A stretch of DNA of 64,000 nt, from the NCBI RefSeq assembly GCF_014649015.1, contig NZ_BMSF01000008.1:310001-374000 (forward strand), read 5' to 3'. This document shows positions 25,321-34,685 of this stretch, piece after piece. This DNA comes from Streptomyces narbonensis. Its GTDB lineage: Bacteria; Actinomycetota; Actinomycetes; Streptomycetales; Streptomycetaceae. The translations under genes were made by a program, and so were the position numbers. The notes under the pieces are model-generated. The model was not told the DNA's origin. It ran no database searches and was given only the letters and a program-made list of their open reading frames with translations. The number at the start of each line of letters is the position of its first letter. Positions within the stretch are counted from its first letter, which is position 1.

Positions 25321-25995
25321 GTGGCACGCGCGCGCAACCGGATCGCCGGGATCATCAGCGCCTTCGGCGAACTCCTCATCACAGCGGGTCTGGTGATGGG
25401 GCTCTTCGTCGTCTACTCGCTGTGGTGGACCAACGTCCTCGCCGACCGCGCCGCCGACCAGGACGGCGCCCAGGTCCGCGACCGCTGGGCCGACGGCCCC
25501 GGCGCCCTCGACACCAAGGACGGCATCGGCTTCCTCCACGTCCCCGCCATGGGCGACGACGAGATACTGGTCAAGCAGGGCACCACCAGCACCATCCTGA
25601 ACAACGGTGTCGCCGGCTACTACACCGACCCGATCAAGTCCGCCCTCCCGCAGGACAAGAAGGGCAACTTCACGCTGGCCGCGCACCGCGACGGGCACGG
25701 CGCGAAGTTCCACAACATCCACAAGCTGAAGACCGGCGACGCGATCGTCTTCGAGTCCAAGGACACCTGGTACGTCTACAAGGTCTACAAGAGCCTTCCG
25801 GAGACCACGAAGTACAACGTGGACGTCCTCCAGCCCGTCCCCAAGGAGTCCGGCAAGACGAAGCCGGGCCGCTACATCACCCTGACGACCTGCACCCCGA
25901 TGTACACCTCGGACTACCGGTACATCGTCTGGGGCGAACTGGAGCGCACGGAGAAGGTCGACCGCGACCGCACTCCGCCGGCCGAGCTCCTCTGA
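25321..25995 (+). CDS. Class E sortase (third of three)
   Basis: The 224-residue compact sortase starts from GTG. The TM helix is at about 12-37, and the domain follows with His122 (LAAHRDGH), Cys191 (TLTTCTPMY) and Arg200 (SDYRYIVW). It resembles the second sortase closely across the TM and the LWWTNVLA junction, indicating tandem duplication. A 37-bp gap separates them, so they are probably co-transcribed. Substrates would be LAXTG-like surface proteins encoded elsewhere; none is in this window. Confidence 0.93.
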   Translation: MARARNRIAGIISAFGELLITAGLVMGLFVVYSLWWTNVLADRAADQDGAQVRDRWADGPGALDTKDGIGFLHVPAMGDDEILVKQGTTSTILNNGVAGYYTDPIKSALPQDKKGNFTLAAHRDGHGAKFHNIHKLKTGDAIVFESKDTWYVYKVYKSLPETTKYNVDVLQPVPKESGKTKPGRYITLTTCTPMYTSDYRYIVWGELERTEKVDRDRTPPAELL

Positions 25996-26080
25996 GGGCC
26001 GAGCTCTTCTGACGGTCGCTCTTTTGACGGCCGAGCTCCTCTGAGGGCCGAGCTTCTCTGAGGGCCGAGCTTCTCTGACA
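25983..26080. repeat. Degenerate 17-bp tandem repeat at the end of the third sortase gene
   Basis: Four to six copies of GAGGGCCGAGCTTCTCT-type units start in the last codons of the sortase gene (PAELL) and run to the terminator. It looks like local expansion of the gene's own 3' end and is non-coding after the stop. Confidence 0.75.
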
Positions 26081-26092
26081 GTCGACCGACGA

Positions 26093-26133
26093 CGACCGAG
26101 CCCCGGCATCCATCGGATGCCGGGGCTCGGTCG
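26093..26133. terminator. Bidirectional terminator between sortase and pknB
   Basis: A perfect 19-bp stem (26093-26111 with 26115-26133, starting CGACCGAGCCCCGGC) has a 3-nt ATC loop. It separates convergent transcription units. Confidence 0.88.
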
Positions 26134-26169
26134 TGCTGCCTGCGGGCCTATGCAGGCCGGATGCGGCCG

Positions 26170-28233
26170 TCAGTCGAAGATGCCGCCGAAGCCGCCGCTG
26201 TCATTGCCCCCGCCGTCGCCGCCGCCGGGGTTGCCGGCGTCTCCGCCACCCGGGTTGCCGCCGGGGTTGCCCCCGCCGCCCACGGTGACCACGGTGACCG
26301 TGTCGCCGACGTTGACCATCGAGCCGGGAGCCGGGTTCGAGGTGATCACCGTGGCGTCCTCCTTGTCGGAGTTCGCCTGGGTGACGACCAGACCCAGGGC
26401 CTCGAGCTGAGCCTTGACGTCCTTGAACTGCTTGGTGGCGATGTCCGCGGGGATCTGGACCTGGGCCTGCTGCGGGCCCTTGGAGACCTGGAGCGTCACC
26501 TCGGAGTTCTTCGCGACCGAGGAGTTGCCGTCCGGGGTCTGCTTCACGACCTGGTCCTTGGGCTGCTCCGAGTCCACGTACTGCGTGACCACGGTGAAGC
26601 CGAGGTTCTTCAGCTGCTGCTCGGCCTGGGCGAGCGGGTTGCCGACGACCGGGGGGACCGTCGACTGCAGCTGCTTCGCCACGGTGACCGTCACCTCGGA
26701 GTTCTTCTCCGCCTTGGTGCCGGCGTCCGGGTTCGTGCGCAGGACCGTGCCGGGGTCCTCCTCGGACTCCTCCTGCTCGATCTTGACCTTGAAGCCCTTG
26801 TCCTTCAGGGTCTGCTCGGCGCGCTCCTGGGACTGCTCGATGACGTCCGGGACCTCTTCGAGGGGGGCGCCCTCGGAGACGTACAGCTGGATCGTCGCGC
26901 CGGTGTCCATCTGAGCGGTGCCGTCCGCGGCGGGGGTCTGGCGGCAGACGGAGCCCTTGGGCTCGTCGCAGCGCTCGGTGCCGGCCTGGACGGCCTTCAC
27001 CTGGGCGTTGACCGCGAGCTCCTCCGCAGCCTTCAGCGGCTGACCGACGAGCTGGGGGACGGGGACCTGCGGGGTCCCCTCCTCCTTGTCGAACAGCGAG
27101 ACGCCGATGAAGATCGCACCGACCAGCACCAGGACGCCGGCCAGGGCCAGCAGGATCGTCGAGGTGTTCGACTTCTTCTGGCCACCGCCCCGGCGCCTGT
27201 CCGGACGGTCGTCGTAGCCGTAGCCGCCGTCGTCCCCGTTGATCGGGGGCATCATCGAGGTCTGGCCGGCCGGGTCCGCCTGGCGCAGCGCGGTCGTCGG
27301 CTGGTCCTCCGGGTAGCCGCCGTAGCCCCCGCCGTACGAGGGCGCGCCGCCCATGCCCATCCCGATGCCCATCGCCGCGGCGGCCGCGACCGGCTGACCG
27401 TCGAGGCAGGCCTCGATGTCCGCGCGCATCTCGTCCGCCGACTGATAGCGGTAGTCGGGGTCCTTGACCAGCGCCTTGAGGACGATCGCGTCCATCGACG
27501 GCGTGATCTCGGCGTCGAAGTTGCTCGGTGCCTGCGGCTCCTCACGGACGTGCTGGTACGCGACCGCGACCGGGGAGTCGCCGATGAACGGCGGACGGAC
27601 GGTGAGGAGCTCGTACAGCAGGCAGCCCGTGGAGTACAGGTCGGACCGGGCGTCGACCTGCTCGCCCTTGGCCTGCTCCGGGGAGAGGTACTGGGCGGTG
27701 CCGATCACGGCGGCGGTCTGGGTCATGGTCATGCCCGCGTCGCCCATGGCGCGCGCGATGCCGAAGTCCATGACCTTGACCTGGCCGGTGCGCGTCAGCA
27801 TGACGTTCGCCGGCTTGATGTCACGGTGCACGATGCCGGCGCGGTGCGAGTACTCGAGCGCCTGGAGGATGCCGACCGTCATCTCGAGCGTGCGCTCGGG
27901 CAGCAGCTTGCGCCCCGAGTGCAGCAGCTCGCGCAGGGTCGACCCGTCGACGTACTCCATCACGATGTACGGGATGGAGACCTGGTCGACGTAGTCCTCG
28001 CCGGTGTCGTAGACCGCGACGATCGCCGGGTGGTTCAGCGAGGCGGCGGACTGTGCCTCACGGCGGAACCGGGCCTGGAAGGACGGATCGCGGGCCAGGT
28101 CGGCCCGCAGCGTCTTCACGGCGACGGTGCGGCCGAGCCGGGTGTCCTGGGCGATGTACACCTCGGCCATGCCACCACGGCCGAGCACCGAGCCCAGCTC
28201 GTACCGGCCGCCGAGGCGACGCGGCTCTTCCAT
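26170..28233 (-). CDS. pknB: PASTA-domain Ser/Thr protein kinase PknB
   Basis: The 687-residue protein starts at the ATG of MEEPRRLGGRYELG, where family alignment begins; an in-frame extension upstream is unlikely. The kinase domain covers 11-275: GRGGMAEVY, Lys40, HRDIKPAN (Asp138), DFG (Asp156), GTAQYLSPEQ. A Gly/Tyr-rich linker precedes the TM helix at 358-380. Four extracellular PASTA domains follow (about 388-660), which sense muropeptides or lipid II in PknB orthologues. It is the last gene of the fhaA-fhaB-PP2C-SEDS-pbpA operon, so it is likely to control cell-wall growth and be reversed by the PP2C phosphatase. The pknA gene found here in mycobacteria is missing. Confidence 0.96.
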   Translation of the reverse strand: MEEPRRLGGRYELGSVLGRGGMAEVYIAQDTRLGRTVAVKTLRADLARDPSFQARFRREAQSAASLNHPAIVAVYDTGEDYVDQVSIPYIVMEYVDGSTLRELLHSGRKLLPERTLEMTVGILQALEYSHRAGIVHRDIKPANVMLTRTGQVKVMDFGIARAMGDAGMTMTQTAAVIGTAQYLSPEQAKGEQVDARSDLYSTGCLLYELLTVRPPFIGDSPVAVAYQHVREEPQAPSNFDAEITPSMDAIVLKALVKDPDYRYQSADEMRADIEACLDGQPVAAAAAMGIGMGMGGAPSYGGGYGGYPEDQPTTALRQADPAGQTSMMPPINGDDGGYGYDDRPDRRRGGGQKKSNTSTILLALAGVLVLVGAIFIGVSLFDKEEGTPQVPVPQLVGQPLKAAEELAVNAQVKAVQAGTERCDEPKGSVCRQTPAADGTAQMDTGATIQLYVSEGAPLEEVPDVIEQSQERAEQTLKDKGFKVKIEQEESEEDPGTVLRTNPDAGTKAEKNSEVTVTVAKQLQSTVPPVVGNPLAQAEQQLKNLGFTVVTQYVDSEQPKDQVVKQTPDGNSSVAKNSEVTLQVSKGPQQAQVQIPADIATKQFKDVKAQLEALGLVVTQANSDKEDATVITSNPAPGSMVNVGDTVTVVTVGGGGNPGGNPGGGDAGNPGGGDGGGNDSGGFGGIFD

Positions 28234-28400
28234 AGCTAATCCAGCCCTCTCCGTCTGTCCCGACCGCACCCATGGGTGGTCCGGCGGTGTGTGCTGTTCG
28301 CGCATACGCTACCGGCCCCGGGGAGGCGTTCCGCTCGGGGCCGGTAGCTGATACCTGACCGGTACCTGGCTGGTACCCGGCTCGTATGGGTCCGGGGGGA

Positions 28401-29867
28401 TCAGCCCCGGCTCTTGATGACCGCCTTCATGACGGCCTTCGCGATCGGGGCGGCCAGACCGCCACCGCTGATGTCCTCGCGGTTGGTGCCCTCGGCGTCC
28501 TCGACGATCACGGCGACGGCCACCGGGGAGCCCTGAGCGGTCTTGGCATACGAGATGAACCAGGCGTACGGACGCTTGGCGTTCTTCTCGCCGTGCTGCG
28601 CCGTACCGGTCTTGCCGCCGACCTTCACGCCGTCCATGTTCAGGTCGGCCTTGGCGCCGGTGCCCTTGGAGACGACGTTCTCCATCATCTGCTGGAGCTT
28701 CTGGGCGTTCTCCGGGGAGACCGGCTGGCTCATCTCCTCCGGGTCGTTCTGCTTGATCACGTCGAGGTTCGGGGCGACCAGCTTGTCGACCATGTACGGC
28801 TTCATCAGCTTGCCGTCGTTGGCGATCGCCGCCGTGACCATCGCCATCTGCAGCGGGGTGGTCGCGGTGTTGAACTGGCCGATGGAGGAGAGCGCGTTAC
28901 CGCCGCGGTCGGCCTGCTTGTCGTAGACCGAGGCGGAGGAGCGGACCGGGGTGAACTGTTCGGCGTTGAAGCCGAACTTCTCGGCCATCTCGACCATCTT
29001 GTCGCGGCCGACGTCGTCGCCGAGCTTCGCGAACACCGAGTTGCAGGAGATCCGCAGCGCCTCGTTCAGGCTCGCGTTGGCGCAGCCGCCCGAGTGGTTC
29101 TTCATCGGCTTCGTCGAGAGCGGGATCTTCCAGCCCTCGGGGGTCTCGGTCGCCGCGTCGATGTCGGTGACCTTGCCGCTCTCCAGCGCCGCGGCGGCGG
29201 TGACGACCTTGAAGACGGAGCCGGGCGGGTAGATCTCGCGGATCGCGCGGTTCTGCTTCGGCTTGTTCTTGTCCTTCTCCAGCGCGACCCAGGCCTTCTC
29301 GTCCTTGCCGGAGTAGCCGGCGAACGAGGTGGGGTCGTACGAGGGAGTGGACGCGAGCGCCAGGATCTTGCCGGTGGACGGCTCGATGGCGACGACGGCG
29401 CCGGTGTTGTTCCCGAGGCCCTTGTAGGCGGCCTTCTGCGCGGCCCCGCTGAGGGTGGTGACGACGTCGCCACCCTTCTTCTTGTCGCCGGTGAACATGG
29501 CGAGCGTGCGGTCGAAGAAGAGCCGGTCGTCGTTGCCGGTGAGGATGCCGTCCTCGATCTTCTCGATCTGGTTGGCGTCGTAGGCCTGCGAGGCGTACCC
29601 GGTGACCGGGGCCCACATGGGGCCGTCGGTGTAGGTGCGCTTGTACTTGTAGTACGGGTCCTGGGAGTCGACGGAGCCTGTGATCGGCTTGCCGTCGACG
29701 ATGATGTTGCCGCGCTCGTTCGCGTAGCGCTCGATGCGCACACGGGTGTTCTTGGCGTGCGAGTTCAGCTCGTCGGCGCGGACGAACTGGAGCCAGTTGT
29801 CGCGCAGGAGCAGGGCGAAGATGAGCAGACCGCAGAAGATCGCGACCCGGCGAAGCGGCTTGTTCAC
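28401..29867 (-). CDS. pbpA: Penicillin-binding protein 2 / peptidoglycan transpeptidase
   Basis: The 488-residue class B PBP has an N-terminal TM anchor (residues 8-24). Active-site motifs are SVFK (Ser217-Lys220), SCN (274-276) and KTG (419-421). It crosslinks peptidoglycan outside the membrane together with the SEDS glycosyltransferase encoded just upstream, whose stop overlaps this start by 4 bp (ATGA). Length and motifs match actinobacterial PbpA. The 167-bp gap to pknB is larger than other gaps in the operon and is where pknA lies in mycobacteria. Confidence 0.95.
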   Translation of the reverse strand: MNKPLRRVAIFCGLLIFALLLRDNWLQFVRADELNSHAKNTRVRIERYANERGNIIVDGKPITGSVDSQDPYYKYKRTYTDGPMWAPVTGYASQAYDANQIEKIEDGILTGNDDRLFFDRTLAMFTGDKKKGGDVVTTLSGAAQKAAYKGLGNNTGAVVAIEPSTGKILALASTPSYDPTSFAGYSGKDEKAWVALEKDKNKPKQNRAIREIYPPGSVFKVVTAAAALESGKVTDIDAATETPEGWKIPLSTKPMKNHSGGCANASLNEALRISCNSVFAKLGDDVGRDKMVEMAEKFGFNAEQFTPVRSSASVYDKQADRGGNALSSIGQFNTATTPLQMAMVTAAIANDGKLMKPYMVDKLVAPNLDVIKQNDPEEMSQPVSPENAQKLQQMMENVVSKGTGAKADLNMDGVKVGGKTGTAQHGEKNAKRPYAWFISYAKTAQGSPVAVAVIVEDAEGTNREDISGGGLAAPIAKAVMKAVIKSRG

Positions 29868-31303
29868 GGACGGACCACCTGGGTCATCTCGGCGTCGGGG
29901 GACGGGGCGGGCGCGGGCGCGGGGCGCCGCGCGGTGTCGCTGATCCGGATCAGGATGCCGATCAGGGCCCAGTTGGCGATGACCGAGGAACCGCCGTACG
30001 CGAGGAACGGCATCGTCATACCGGTGAGCGGGATGAGGCCCATCACACCGCCGGCGACGACGAAGATCTGGAGCGCGAAGGCGCCGGAGAGGCCCATCGC
30101 GAGCAGCTTGCCGAAGGGGTCGCGGGCGGCGAGGGCCGTGCGGATGCCCCGCTCGACGATCAGCCCGTAGAGCAGCAGGAAGACCATCACACCGGCGAGC
30201 CCGAGCTCCTCGCCGACGGTGGCGAAGATGAAGTCCGAGTTGGCGGCGAAGCTGATGAGGTCCGAGTTGCCCTGTCCGAGGCCGGTGCCCAGGATGCCTC
30301 CGGAGCCGAAGGACATCAGCACCTGGGTCATCTGGTCACAGGCGTTGAGCATGTTCTGGTCGGTGGCCGTCTCCAGGCAGCCGAACGGGTCGAGCCAGGC
30401 CGCCACGCGAGACTTCACGTGGCTGGCCGTGGAGCCGACGACGGCCGCACCGGCGACTGCCATCAGCAGACCCATGACGATCCAGCTGGTCCGCTCGGTC
30501 GCCACGTACAGCATGATCACGAACATGCCGAAGAACAGCAGCGAGGTTCCGAGGTCGTTCTCGAAGACCAGGATGAGGAGGCTGACCGCCCAGATCGTGA
30601 GGATCGGGCCCAGGTCACGGCCGCGCGGCAGGTAGAGCCCCATGAAACGGCGGCTGGCCAGGGCCAGCGCGTCGCGCTTCACCATCAGGTAACCGGAGAA
30701 GAAGACGGCGAGCACCAGCTTGGCGAACTCACCCGGCTGGATGGAGAAACCGCCGACGCGGATCCAGATCTTGGCGCCGAACACGTCCGCACCGAGGCCC
30801 GGGACGAGCGGCAGCAGCAGCAGGACGAGGGACACCACCATGGAGATGTACGTGTAGCGCTGGAGGACGCGGTGATCCTTGAGCAGCACCAGCACGCCCA
30901 CGAACATGGCGATGCCGACCGCCGAGTACATCATCTGGCTCGGAGCGTCCGGGCTGAAGCTCTTGTACAGCCGCATCGAGGTCGCGATGAGCCGCGGCGA
31001 CTGGTCCAGGCGCCAGATCAGCACCAGGCCCATGCCGTTGAGCAGGGTCGCGAGGGGCAGCAGCAGCGGGTCCGAGTACGGGGCCCACTTCCGCACCACG
31101 AGGTGGGCGACGCCCGCGAGCAGGGCGAGACCGAGCCCGTACCCGGCCATGCCGGCCGGGACCTTGCCGTCGATGGCCAGGCCCACGTTGAGATACGCGA
31201 ACACCGGGATGACGACGGCGAACGCGAGCAGCGCCAGCTCGGTGTTGCGGCGGCTCGGCGCCTCGATCGCGCCGATGGTGGTCGTGTTGGTGACAACGCT
31301 CAT
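29864..31303 (-). CDS. rodA: SEDS-family peptidoglycan glycosyltransferase (FtsW/RodA)
   Basis: The 479-residue polytopic protein has about 12 TM helices. Conserved SEDS features are visible: LVVLIWRLDQSPRL-type loop early, LGTSLLFFGMFVIMLY, SDFIFATVGEELGLAG, and the terminal GLIPLTGMTMPFLAYGGSS signature. SEDS proteins polymerise glycan strands from lipid II with a class B PBP partner, here PbpA. Position in the cluster corresponds to Mycobacterium rodA (Rv0017c). It acts in the cytoplasmic membrane; FtsW and RodA cannot be separated from sequence alone, so the symbol follows synteny. Confidence 0.93.
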   Translation of the reverse strand: MSVVTNTTTIGAIEAPSRRNTELALLAFAVVIPVFAYLNVGLAIDGKVPAGMAGYGLGLALLAGVAHLVVRKWAPYSDPLLLPLATLLNGMGLVLIWRLDQSPRLIATSMRLYKSFSPDAPSQMMYSAVGIAMFVGVLVLLKDHRVLQRYTYISMVVSLVLLLLPLVPGLGADVFGAKIWIRVGGFSIQPGEFAKLVLAVFFSGYLMVKRDALALASRRFMGLYLPRGRDLGPILTIWAVSLLILVFENDLGTSLLFFGMFVIMLYVATERTSWIVMGLLMAVAGAAVVGSTASHVKSRVAAWLDPFGCLETATDQNMLNACDQMTQVLMSFGSGGILGTGLGQGNSDLISFAANSDFIFATVGEELGLAGVMVFLLLYGLIVERGIRTALAARDPFGKLLAMGLSGAFALQIFVVAGGVMGLIPLTGMTMPFLAYGGSSVIANWALIGILIRISDTARRPAPAPAPSPDAEMTQVVRP

Positions 31304-31329
31304 GGTGGTGAAAGGCCCCCTACGGGTGC

Positions 31330-32823
31330 TTACTGCTTGCCGCAGTTCGAGGCCAGCTTCTGCTCCTCCGCGGTGAGGGTGGGACCCGGCGACGGAGCGG
31401 CTGTGGTGGGCTTGGGGTCAGGAGTGGCGGTGCCTTCGGGCGTCTCGGCCGGCGGCTTGCTCGCCTGGTCCGCGGCCTTCTCGGCGGCGGCGCGACGCTG
31501 CTCGGTCTTCTTGCAGGCCGAGGCCTGCAGGGCCAGCTCGGAGATCTTCGTCTCGGCCTTGCCGAGGCTGCCGCCCGTGATCGTGTCCTCGACCTGCTTC
31601 CGCTGGTAGGCGGGGAGGTACTTGAGTTCGATCTCGGGGTGGTCCTTCTCGACCTTCGACAGCGAGACCCAGGCCAGATCCTGGCTGATGCCCTGGTAGA
31701 GCGCCACGTGCTGGTCCTTGGAGCCGACGTAGTACTGCGTCTGCGTCCACCGCCAGCCGCCGTAGGCCCCGCCGCCGAGGACGGCGAGGGCGAGGACCAG
31801 GATGAAGGAGCGCTTGAGCCACTTCCGGCCGGTGCGCGGCTTGACGAAGTCGTCGTCCGTGTACGACTCGAAGGAGCCCTGCGGCGGCATGCCGCCGTAG
31901 CCGTGGTCGTCGCCGCTGCCGGGCGGACCGAAGCCGCCGGCCGGCGGCTGCTGGTGCGGGGCCGGGCGGCCGAGGCCGGAGGCGCGGCCGGCGGGCGTCT
32001 GCATCGCCCCGCCGTCGTTCAGCTGGGCCGCCTGGTTCTCGGCGACCGCGCCCACGATGACCGGGGTGTCGCTGAGGTGGCCGGCGAGGGTGTCGCCGCC
32101 GTCGACGTCGAGGACGTCCGCGACGATCACCGTGATGTTGTCGGGGCCGCCGCCGCGCAGCGCGAGCTGGATCAGCTCCTGCACGGTCTCCTGCGGGCCC
32201 TGGTAGCTGGCGAGCGTGTCCTCGAGGGTCTGGTGGGAGACCACACCGGACAGGCCGTCGGAGCAGATGAGGTACCGGTCGCCGGCCCGGACCTCGCGGA
32301 TCGAGAGGTCGGGTTCGACGTGGTCACCGCTGCCGAGCGCGCGCATGAGCAGCGAGCGCTGCGGGTGGGTGGTGGCCTCTTCCTCGGTGATCCGGCCCTC
32401 GTCGACGAGGCGCTGGACCCAGGTGTGGTCCTGCGTGATCTGGGTGAGGACACCGTCACGGAGCAGGTAGGCGCGCGAGTCGCCGACGTGGACGAGGCCG
32501 AGGCGCTGACCGGTCCACAGCAGGGCCGTGAGCGTCGTGCCCATGCCCTCCAGCTGCGGGTCCTCCTCGACCATCATCCGAAGCTGGTCGTTGGCGCGCT
32601 GCACCGCCGTACCGAGCGAGGTGAGGATGTCGGAACCGGGGACGTCGTCGTCGAGCGTGACGAGGGTGGAGATCACCTCGGAGGAGGCGACCTCACCGGC
32701 GGCCTGGCCGCCCATGCCGTCGGCGATGGCGAGCAGCCGGGGGCCGGCGTAGCCGGAGTCCTCGTTGCCCTCGCGGATCATGCCCTTGTGGGAGCCCGCG
32801 GCGAATCGCAGGGACAGAGTCAT
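31330..32823 (-). CDS. PP2C-type Ser/Thr protein phosphatase (PstP-like)
   Basis: The 497-residue form begins at the ATG of MTLSLRFAAGSHKGM, where PstP proteins align. A GTG at 32874 has a better GGAGG site at 7-nt spacing and would add 17 residues, so the start is uncertain. The PP2C domain covers 1-235, with metal-binding Asp in NEDSGYAG, AIADGMGG, HVGDSRAYL, CSDGLSG and GGPDNITV. A linker precedes one TM helix (about 330-350), and the external tail is helical and ends in Pro/Thr-rich sequence. It would dephosphorylate PknB and FHA targets. Confidence 0.93.
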   Translation of the reverse strand: MTLSLRFAAGSHKGMIREGNEDSGYAGPRLLAIADGMGGQAAGEVASSEVISTLVTLDDDVPGSDILTSLGTAVQRANDQLRMMVEEDPQLEGMGTTLTALLWTGQRLGLVHVGDSRAYLLRDGVLTQITQDHTWVQRLVDEGRITEEEATTHPQRSLLMRALGSGDHVEPDLSIREVRAGDRYLICSDGLSGVVSHQTLEDTLASYQGPQETVQELIQLALRGGGPDNITVIVADVLDVDGGDTLAGHLSDTPVIVGAVAENQAAQLNDGGAMQTPAGRASGLGRPAPHQQPPAGGFGPPGSGDDHGYGGMPPQGSFESYTDDDFVKPRTGRKWLKRSFILVLALAVLGGGAYGGWRWTQTQYYVGSKDQHVALYQGISQDLAWVSLSKVEKDHPEIELKYLPAYQRKQVEDTITGGSLGKAETKISELALQASACKKTEQRRAAAEKAADQASKPPAETPEGTATPDPKPTTAAPSPGPTLTAEEQKLASNCGKQ

Positions 32824-32910
32824 GCGCACCTGCCCTGTCGACGCTGCATCGGGGTACAGCCGGTCTCGACCCACACTGCCCACCCTCCGGTCGCTCCGCT
32901 CATTGTCGTA

Positions 32911-33441
32911 CTACTTCCGCAGCTCGATGACGGTCTTGCCGATGCGAATCGGCGCGCCCAGCGGAATCGGCGTGGCGGTGGTGAGGCGGGTCCGGTCGAG
33001 ATAGGTGCCGTTCGTGGACCCGAGATCCTCGACGATCCACTGGCCGTCCCGGTCGGGGTAGATCCTGGCGTGCCGGCTGGACGCGTAGTCGTCGTCCAGC
33101 ACGATCGTCGAATCGTGCGCCCGGCCCAGCGTGATCGTCTGGCCCTGGAGGGCGACGGTGGTGCCGGTGAGGGTGCCCTCGGAGACGACCAGCTTGGTCG
33201 GGGCGCCACGGCGCTGCCGCCCGCCGCCGCTCGCGGCGGGCTGCTGGCCGCGCTGCTGCGGAGGCGCGGCGGCCTGCTGGCGCGTGTTCTGCTGCGGCCG
33301 GGCGTCCTGGCGCCGTGAACCGCGCTGCGTCACCCGCGTTCCGAACAGATCGCTGCGGATGACCTGGACGGCCACGATGACGAACAGCCACAGAACGGCC
33401 AGGAAACCCAACCGCATGACCGTCAGGGTCAGCTCTGACAT
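32911..33441 (-). CDS. fhaB: FHA-domain protein FhaB (FipA-like)
   Basis: The 176-residue protein has an N-terminal TM helix (about 8-27), a Gln/Arg/Pro-rich linker (38-78), and a C-terminal FHA domain (about 84-170) with the phosphothreonine-binding signature: LGRAHDSTI, SSRHARI and STNGTYL. FHA domains bind phosphorylated partners of PknB-type kinases. The mycobacterial orthologue (FipA/FhaB) links FtsZ and FtsQ at the septum. The gene lies 10 bp after fhaA and before the phosphatase. Confidence 0.94.
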   Translation of the reverse strand: MSELTLTVMRLGFLAVLWLFVIVAVQVIRSDLFGTRVTQRGSRRQDARPQQNTRQQAAAPPQQRGQQPAASGGGRQRRGAPTKLVVSEGTLTGTTVALQGQTITLGRAHDSTIVLDDDYASSRHARIYPDRDGQWIVEDLGSTNGTYLDRTRLTTATPIPLGAPIRIGKTVIELRK

Positions 33442-33451
33442 TGCCCCCGCT

Positions 33452-34333
33452 TCACCCTTCGGCTTGCCGGTAAACGATGGTGGTGCTGCCCACGACGATC
33501 CGCGAGCCGTCGCGGAGCGTAGCGCGGGTGGTGTGCTGCCCGTCCACCACGATGCCGTTGGTGGATCCCAGATCCTGGATCGTCGAGGGCGTTCCGGTCC
33601 GGATCTCGCAGTGCCGGCGGGAGACGCCGGGATCGTCGATCCTCACGTCCGCGTCGGTGCTGCGGCCGAGGACCAGGGTCGGGCGGGAGATCTGATGGCG
33701 GGTGCCGTTGATCTCGATCCAGCGGCGGGCCTGGGAGCCCGCGCCGGCCCCGGCACCCGTGCCGGGCATGGCCACGGGGCCGCCCGCGGGGCGTCCCGCG
33801 GGTGCCGCCGGCCGCTGGCCGGGGGCGCCGGGAGGCGGGGAGGCGGGCATGGGCGGGGCGCCGGTCGGGGGGTACCCGTAACCGCCGCGGCCCTGCGCCT
33901 GGCCCTGCTGCTGATGAGGCTGCTGGTGTCCGGAGGCAGGCGGCTGCGACTGTGACGTACTCGACGCGAGTGTGCGGCTGCGCACCCGGTACAGACCGGT
34001 GTCGAGGTCGTCGGCCTTCTCCAGGTGGACCTTGATCGGTCCCATGAAGGTGTAGCGCTGCTGCTTCGCGTAGTCCCTGACCAGGCCGGCGAGCTCGTCG
34101 CCGAGCTGGCCCGAGTAGGGGCTGAGGCGCTCGTAGTCCGGCGCGCTGAGCTCCACGATGAAGTCGTTGGGGACGACCGTCCGCTCGCGGTTCCAGATCG
34201 TCGCGTTGTTGTCGCACTCGCGCTGGAGCGCGCCGGCGATCTCGACGGGCTGGACCTCGGACTTGAACACCTTGGCGAAGGTGCCGTTGACCAGACCTTC
34301 GAGACGCTGCTCGAAACGCTTCATCACTCCCAT
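33452..34333 (-). CDS. fhaA: FHA-domain protein FhaA with DUF3662 N-terminus
   Basis: The 293-residue protein has an N-terminal DUF3662 domain (1-120: MGVMKRFEQRLEGLVNGTFAKVFKSEVQPVEIAGAL), a Gln/Pro/Gly-rich linker (125-195) and a C-terminal FHA domain (about 200-288: LGRSTDADV, SRRHCEI, STNGIVVDG). There is no TM segment. FhaA in mycobacteria binds phosphorylated MviN and inhibits late cell-wall synthesis. It is the first gene of the operon; the promoter should lie in the next 400 bp upstream. Confidence 0.94.
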   Translation of the reverse strand: MGVMKRFEQRLEGLVNGTFAKVFKSEVQPVEIAGALQRECDNNATIWNRERTVVPNDFIVELSAPDYERLSPYSGQLGDELAGLVRDYAKQQRYTFMGPIKVHLEKADDLDTGLYRVRSRTLASSTSQSQPPASGHQQPHQQQGQAQGRGGYGYPPTGAPPMPASPPPGAPGQRPAAPAGRPAGGPVAMPGTGAGAGAGSQARRWIEINGTRHQISRPTLVLGRSTDADVRIDDPGVSRRHCEIRTGTPSTIQDLGSTNGIVVDGQHTTRATLRDGSRIVVGSTTIVYRQAEG

Positions 34334-34685
34334 GGGGCACCTCCTCCGTCGTTGTCGTCCTGGTACTGCTTACTGATCGTATCCACGCGTCGGGAAATCG
34401 GCTGGTTCCCCTTCTCTGCCCTGTGGACGAGTGTCACCTCTCACAGACCTTTCCCCCGGATCGTAGAGGTGGCCTGTGGACAGTGTCCCGCACCCGGCTG
34501 AGGGAGCGGCGGTGGGACCGGGAGTCCGCGCCCGGTGACCGAGGGTGGTCCGTCCTCCTCCGTCCTCTTCCTCGGTCCCCTCCCGCTCCTTCCCCCAGGC
34601 GTTCCCCCCCACGCGCGCCCTTCGGGGTCGCCCTCCCACCTCCCTCTCTCCTTGGTTCTGCGGGAGTGGGGGCGGAAGAAGGGAT
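34334..34685. other. Intergenic region upstream of fhaA
   Basis: About 350 bp lie between the fhaA start and the tRNA-Leu promoter. It must carry the operon promoter, but I cannot name a convincing -35/-10 pair. A DnaA-box-like site CTGTCCACA (8 of 9) reads on the minus strand near 34469-34477. A C/T-rich stretch runs about 34550-34665. Reading frames here look non-coding. Confidence 0.55.
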
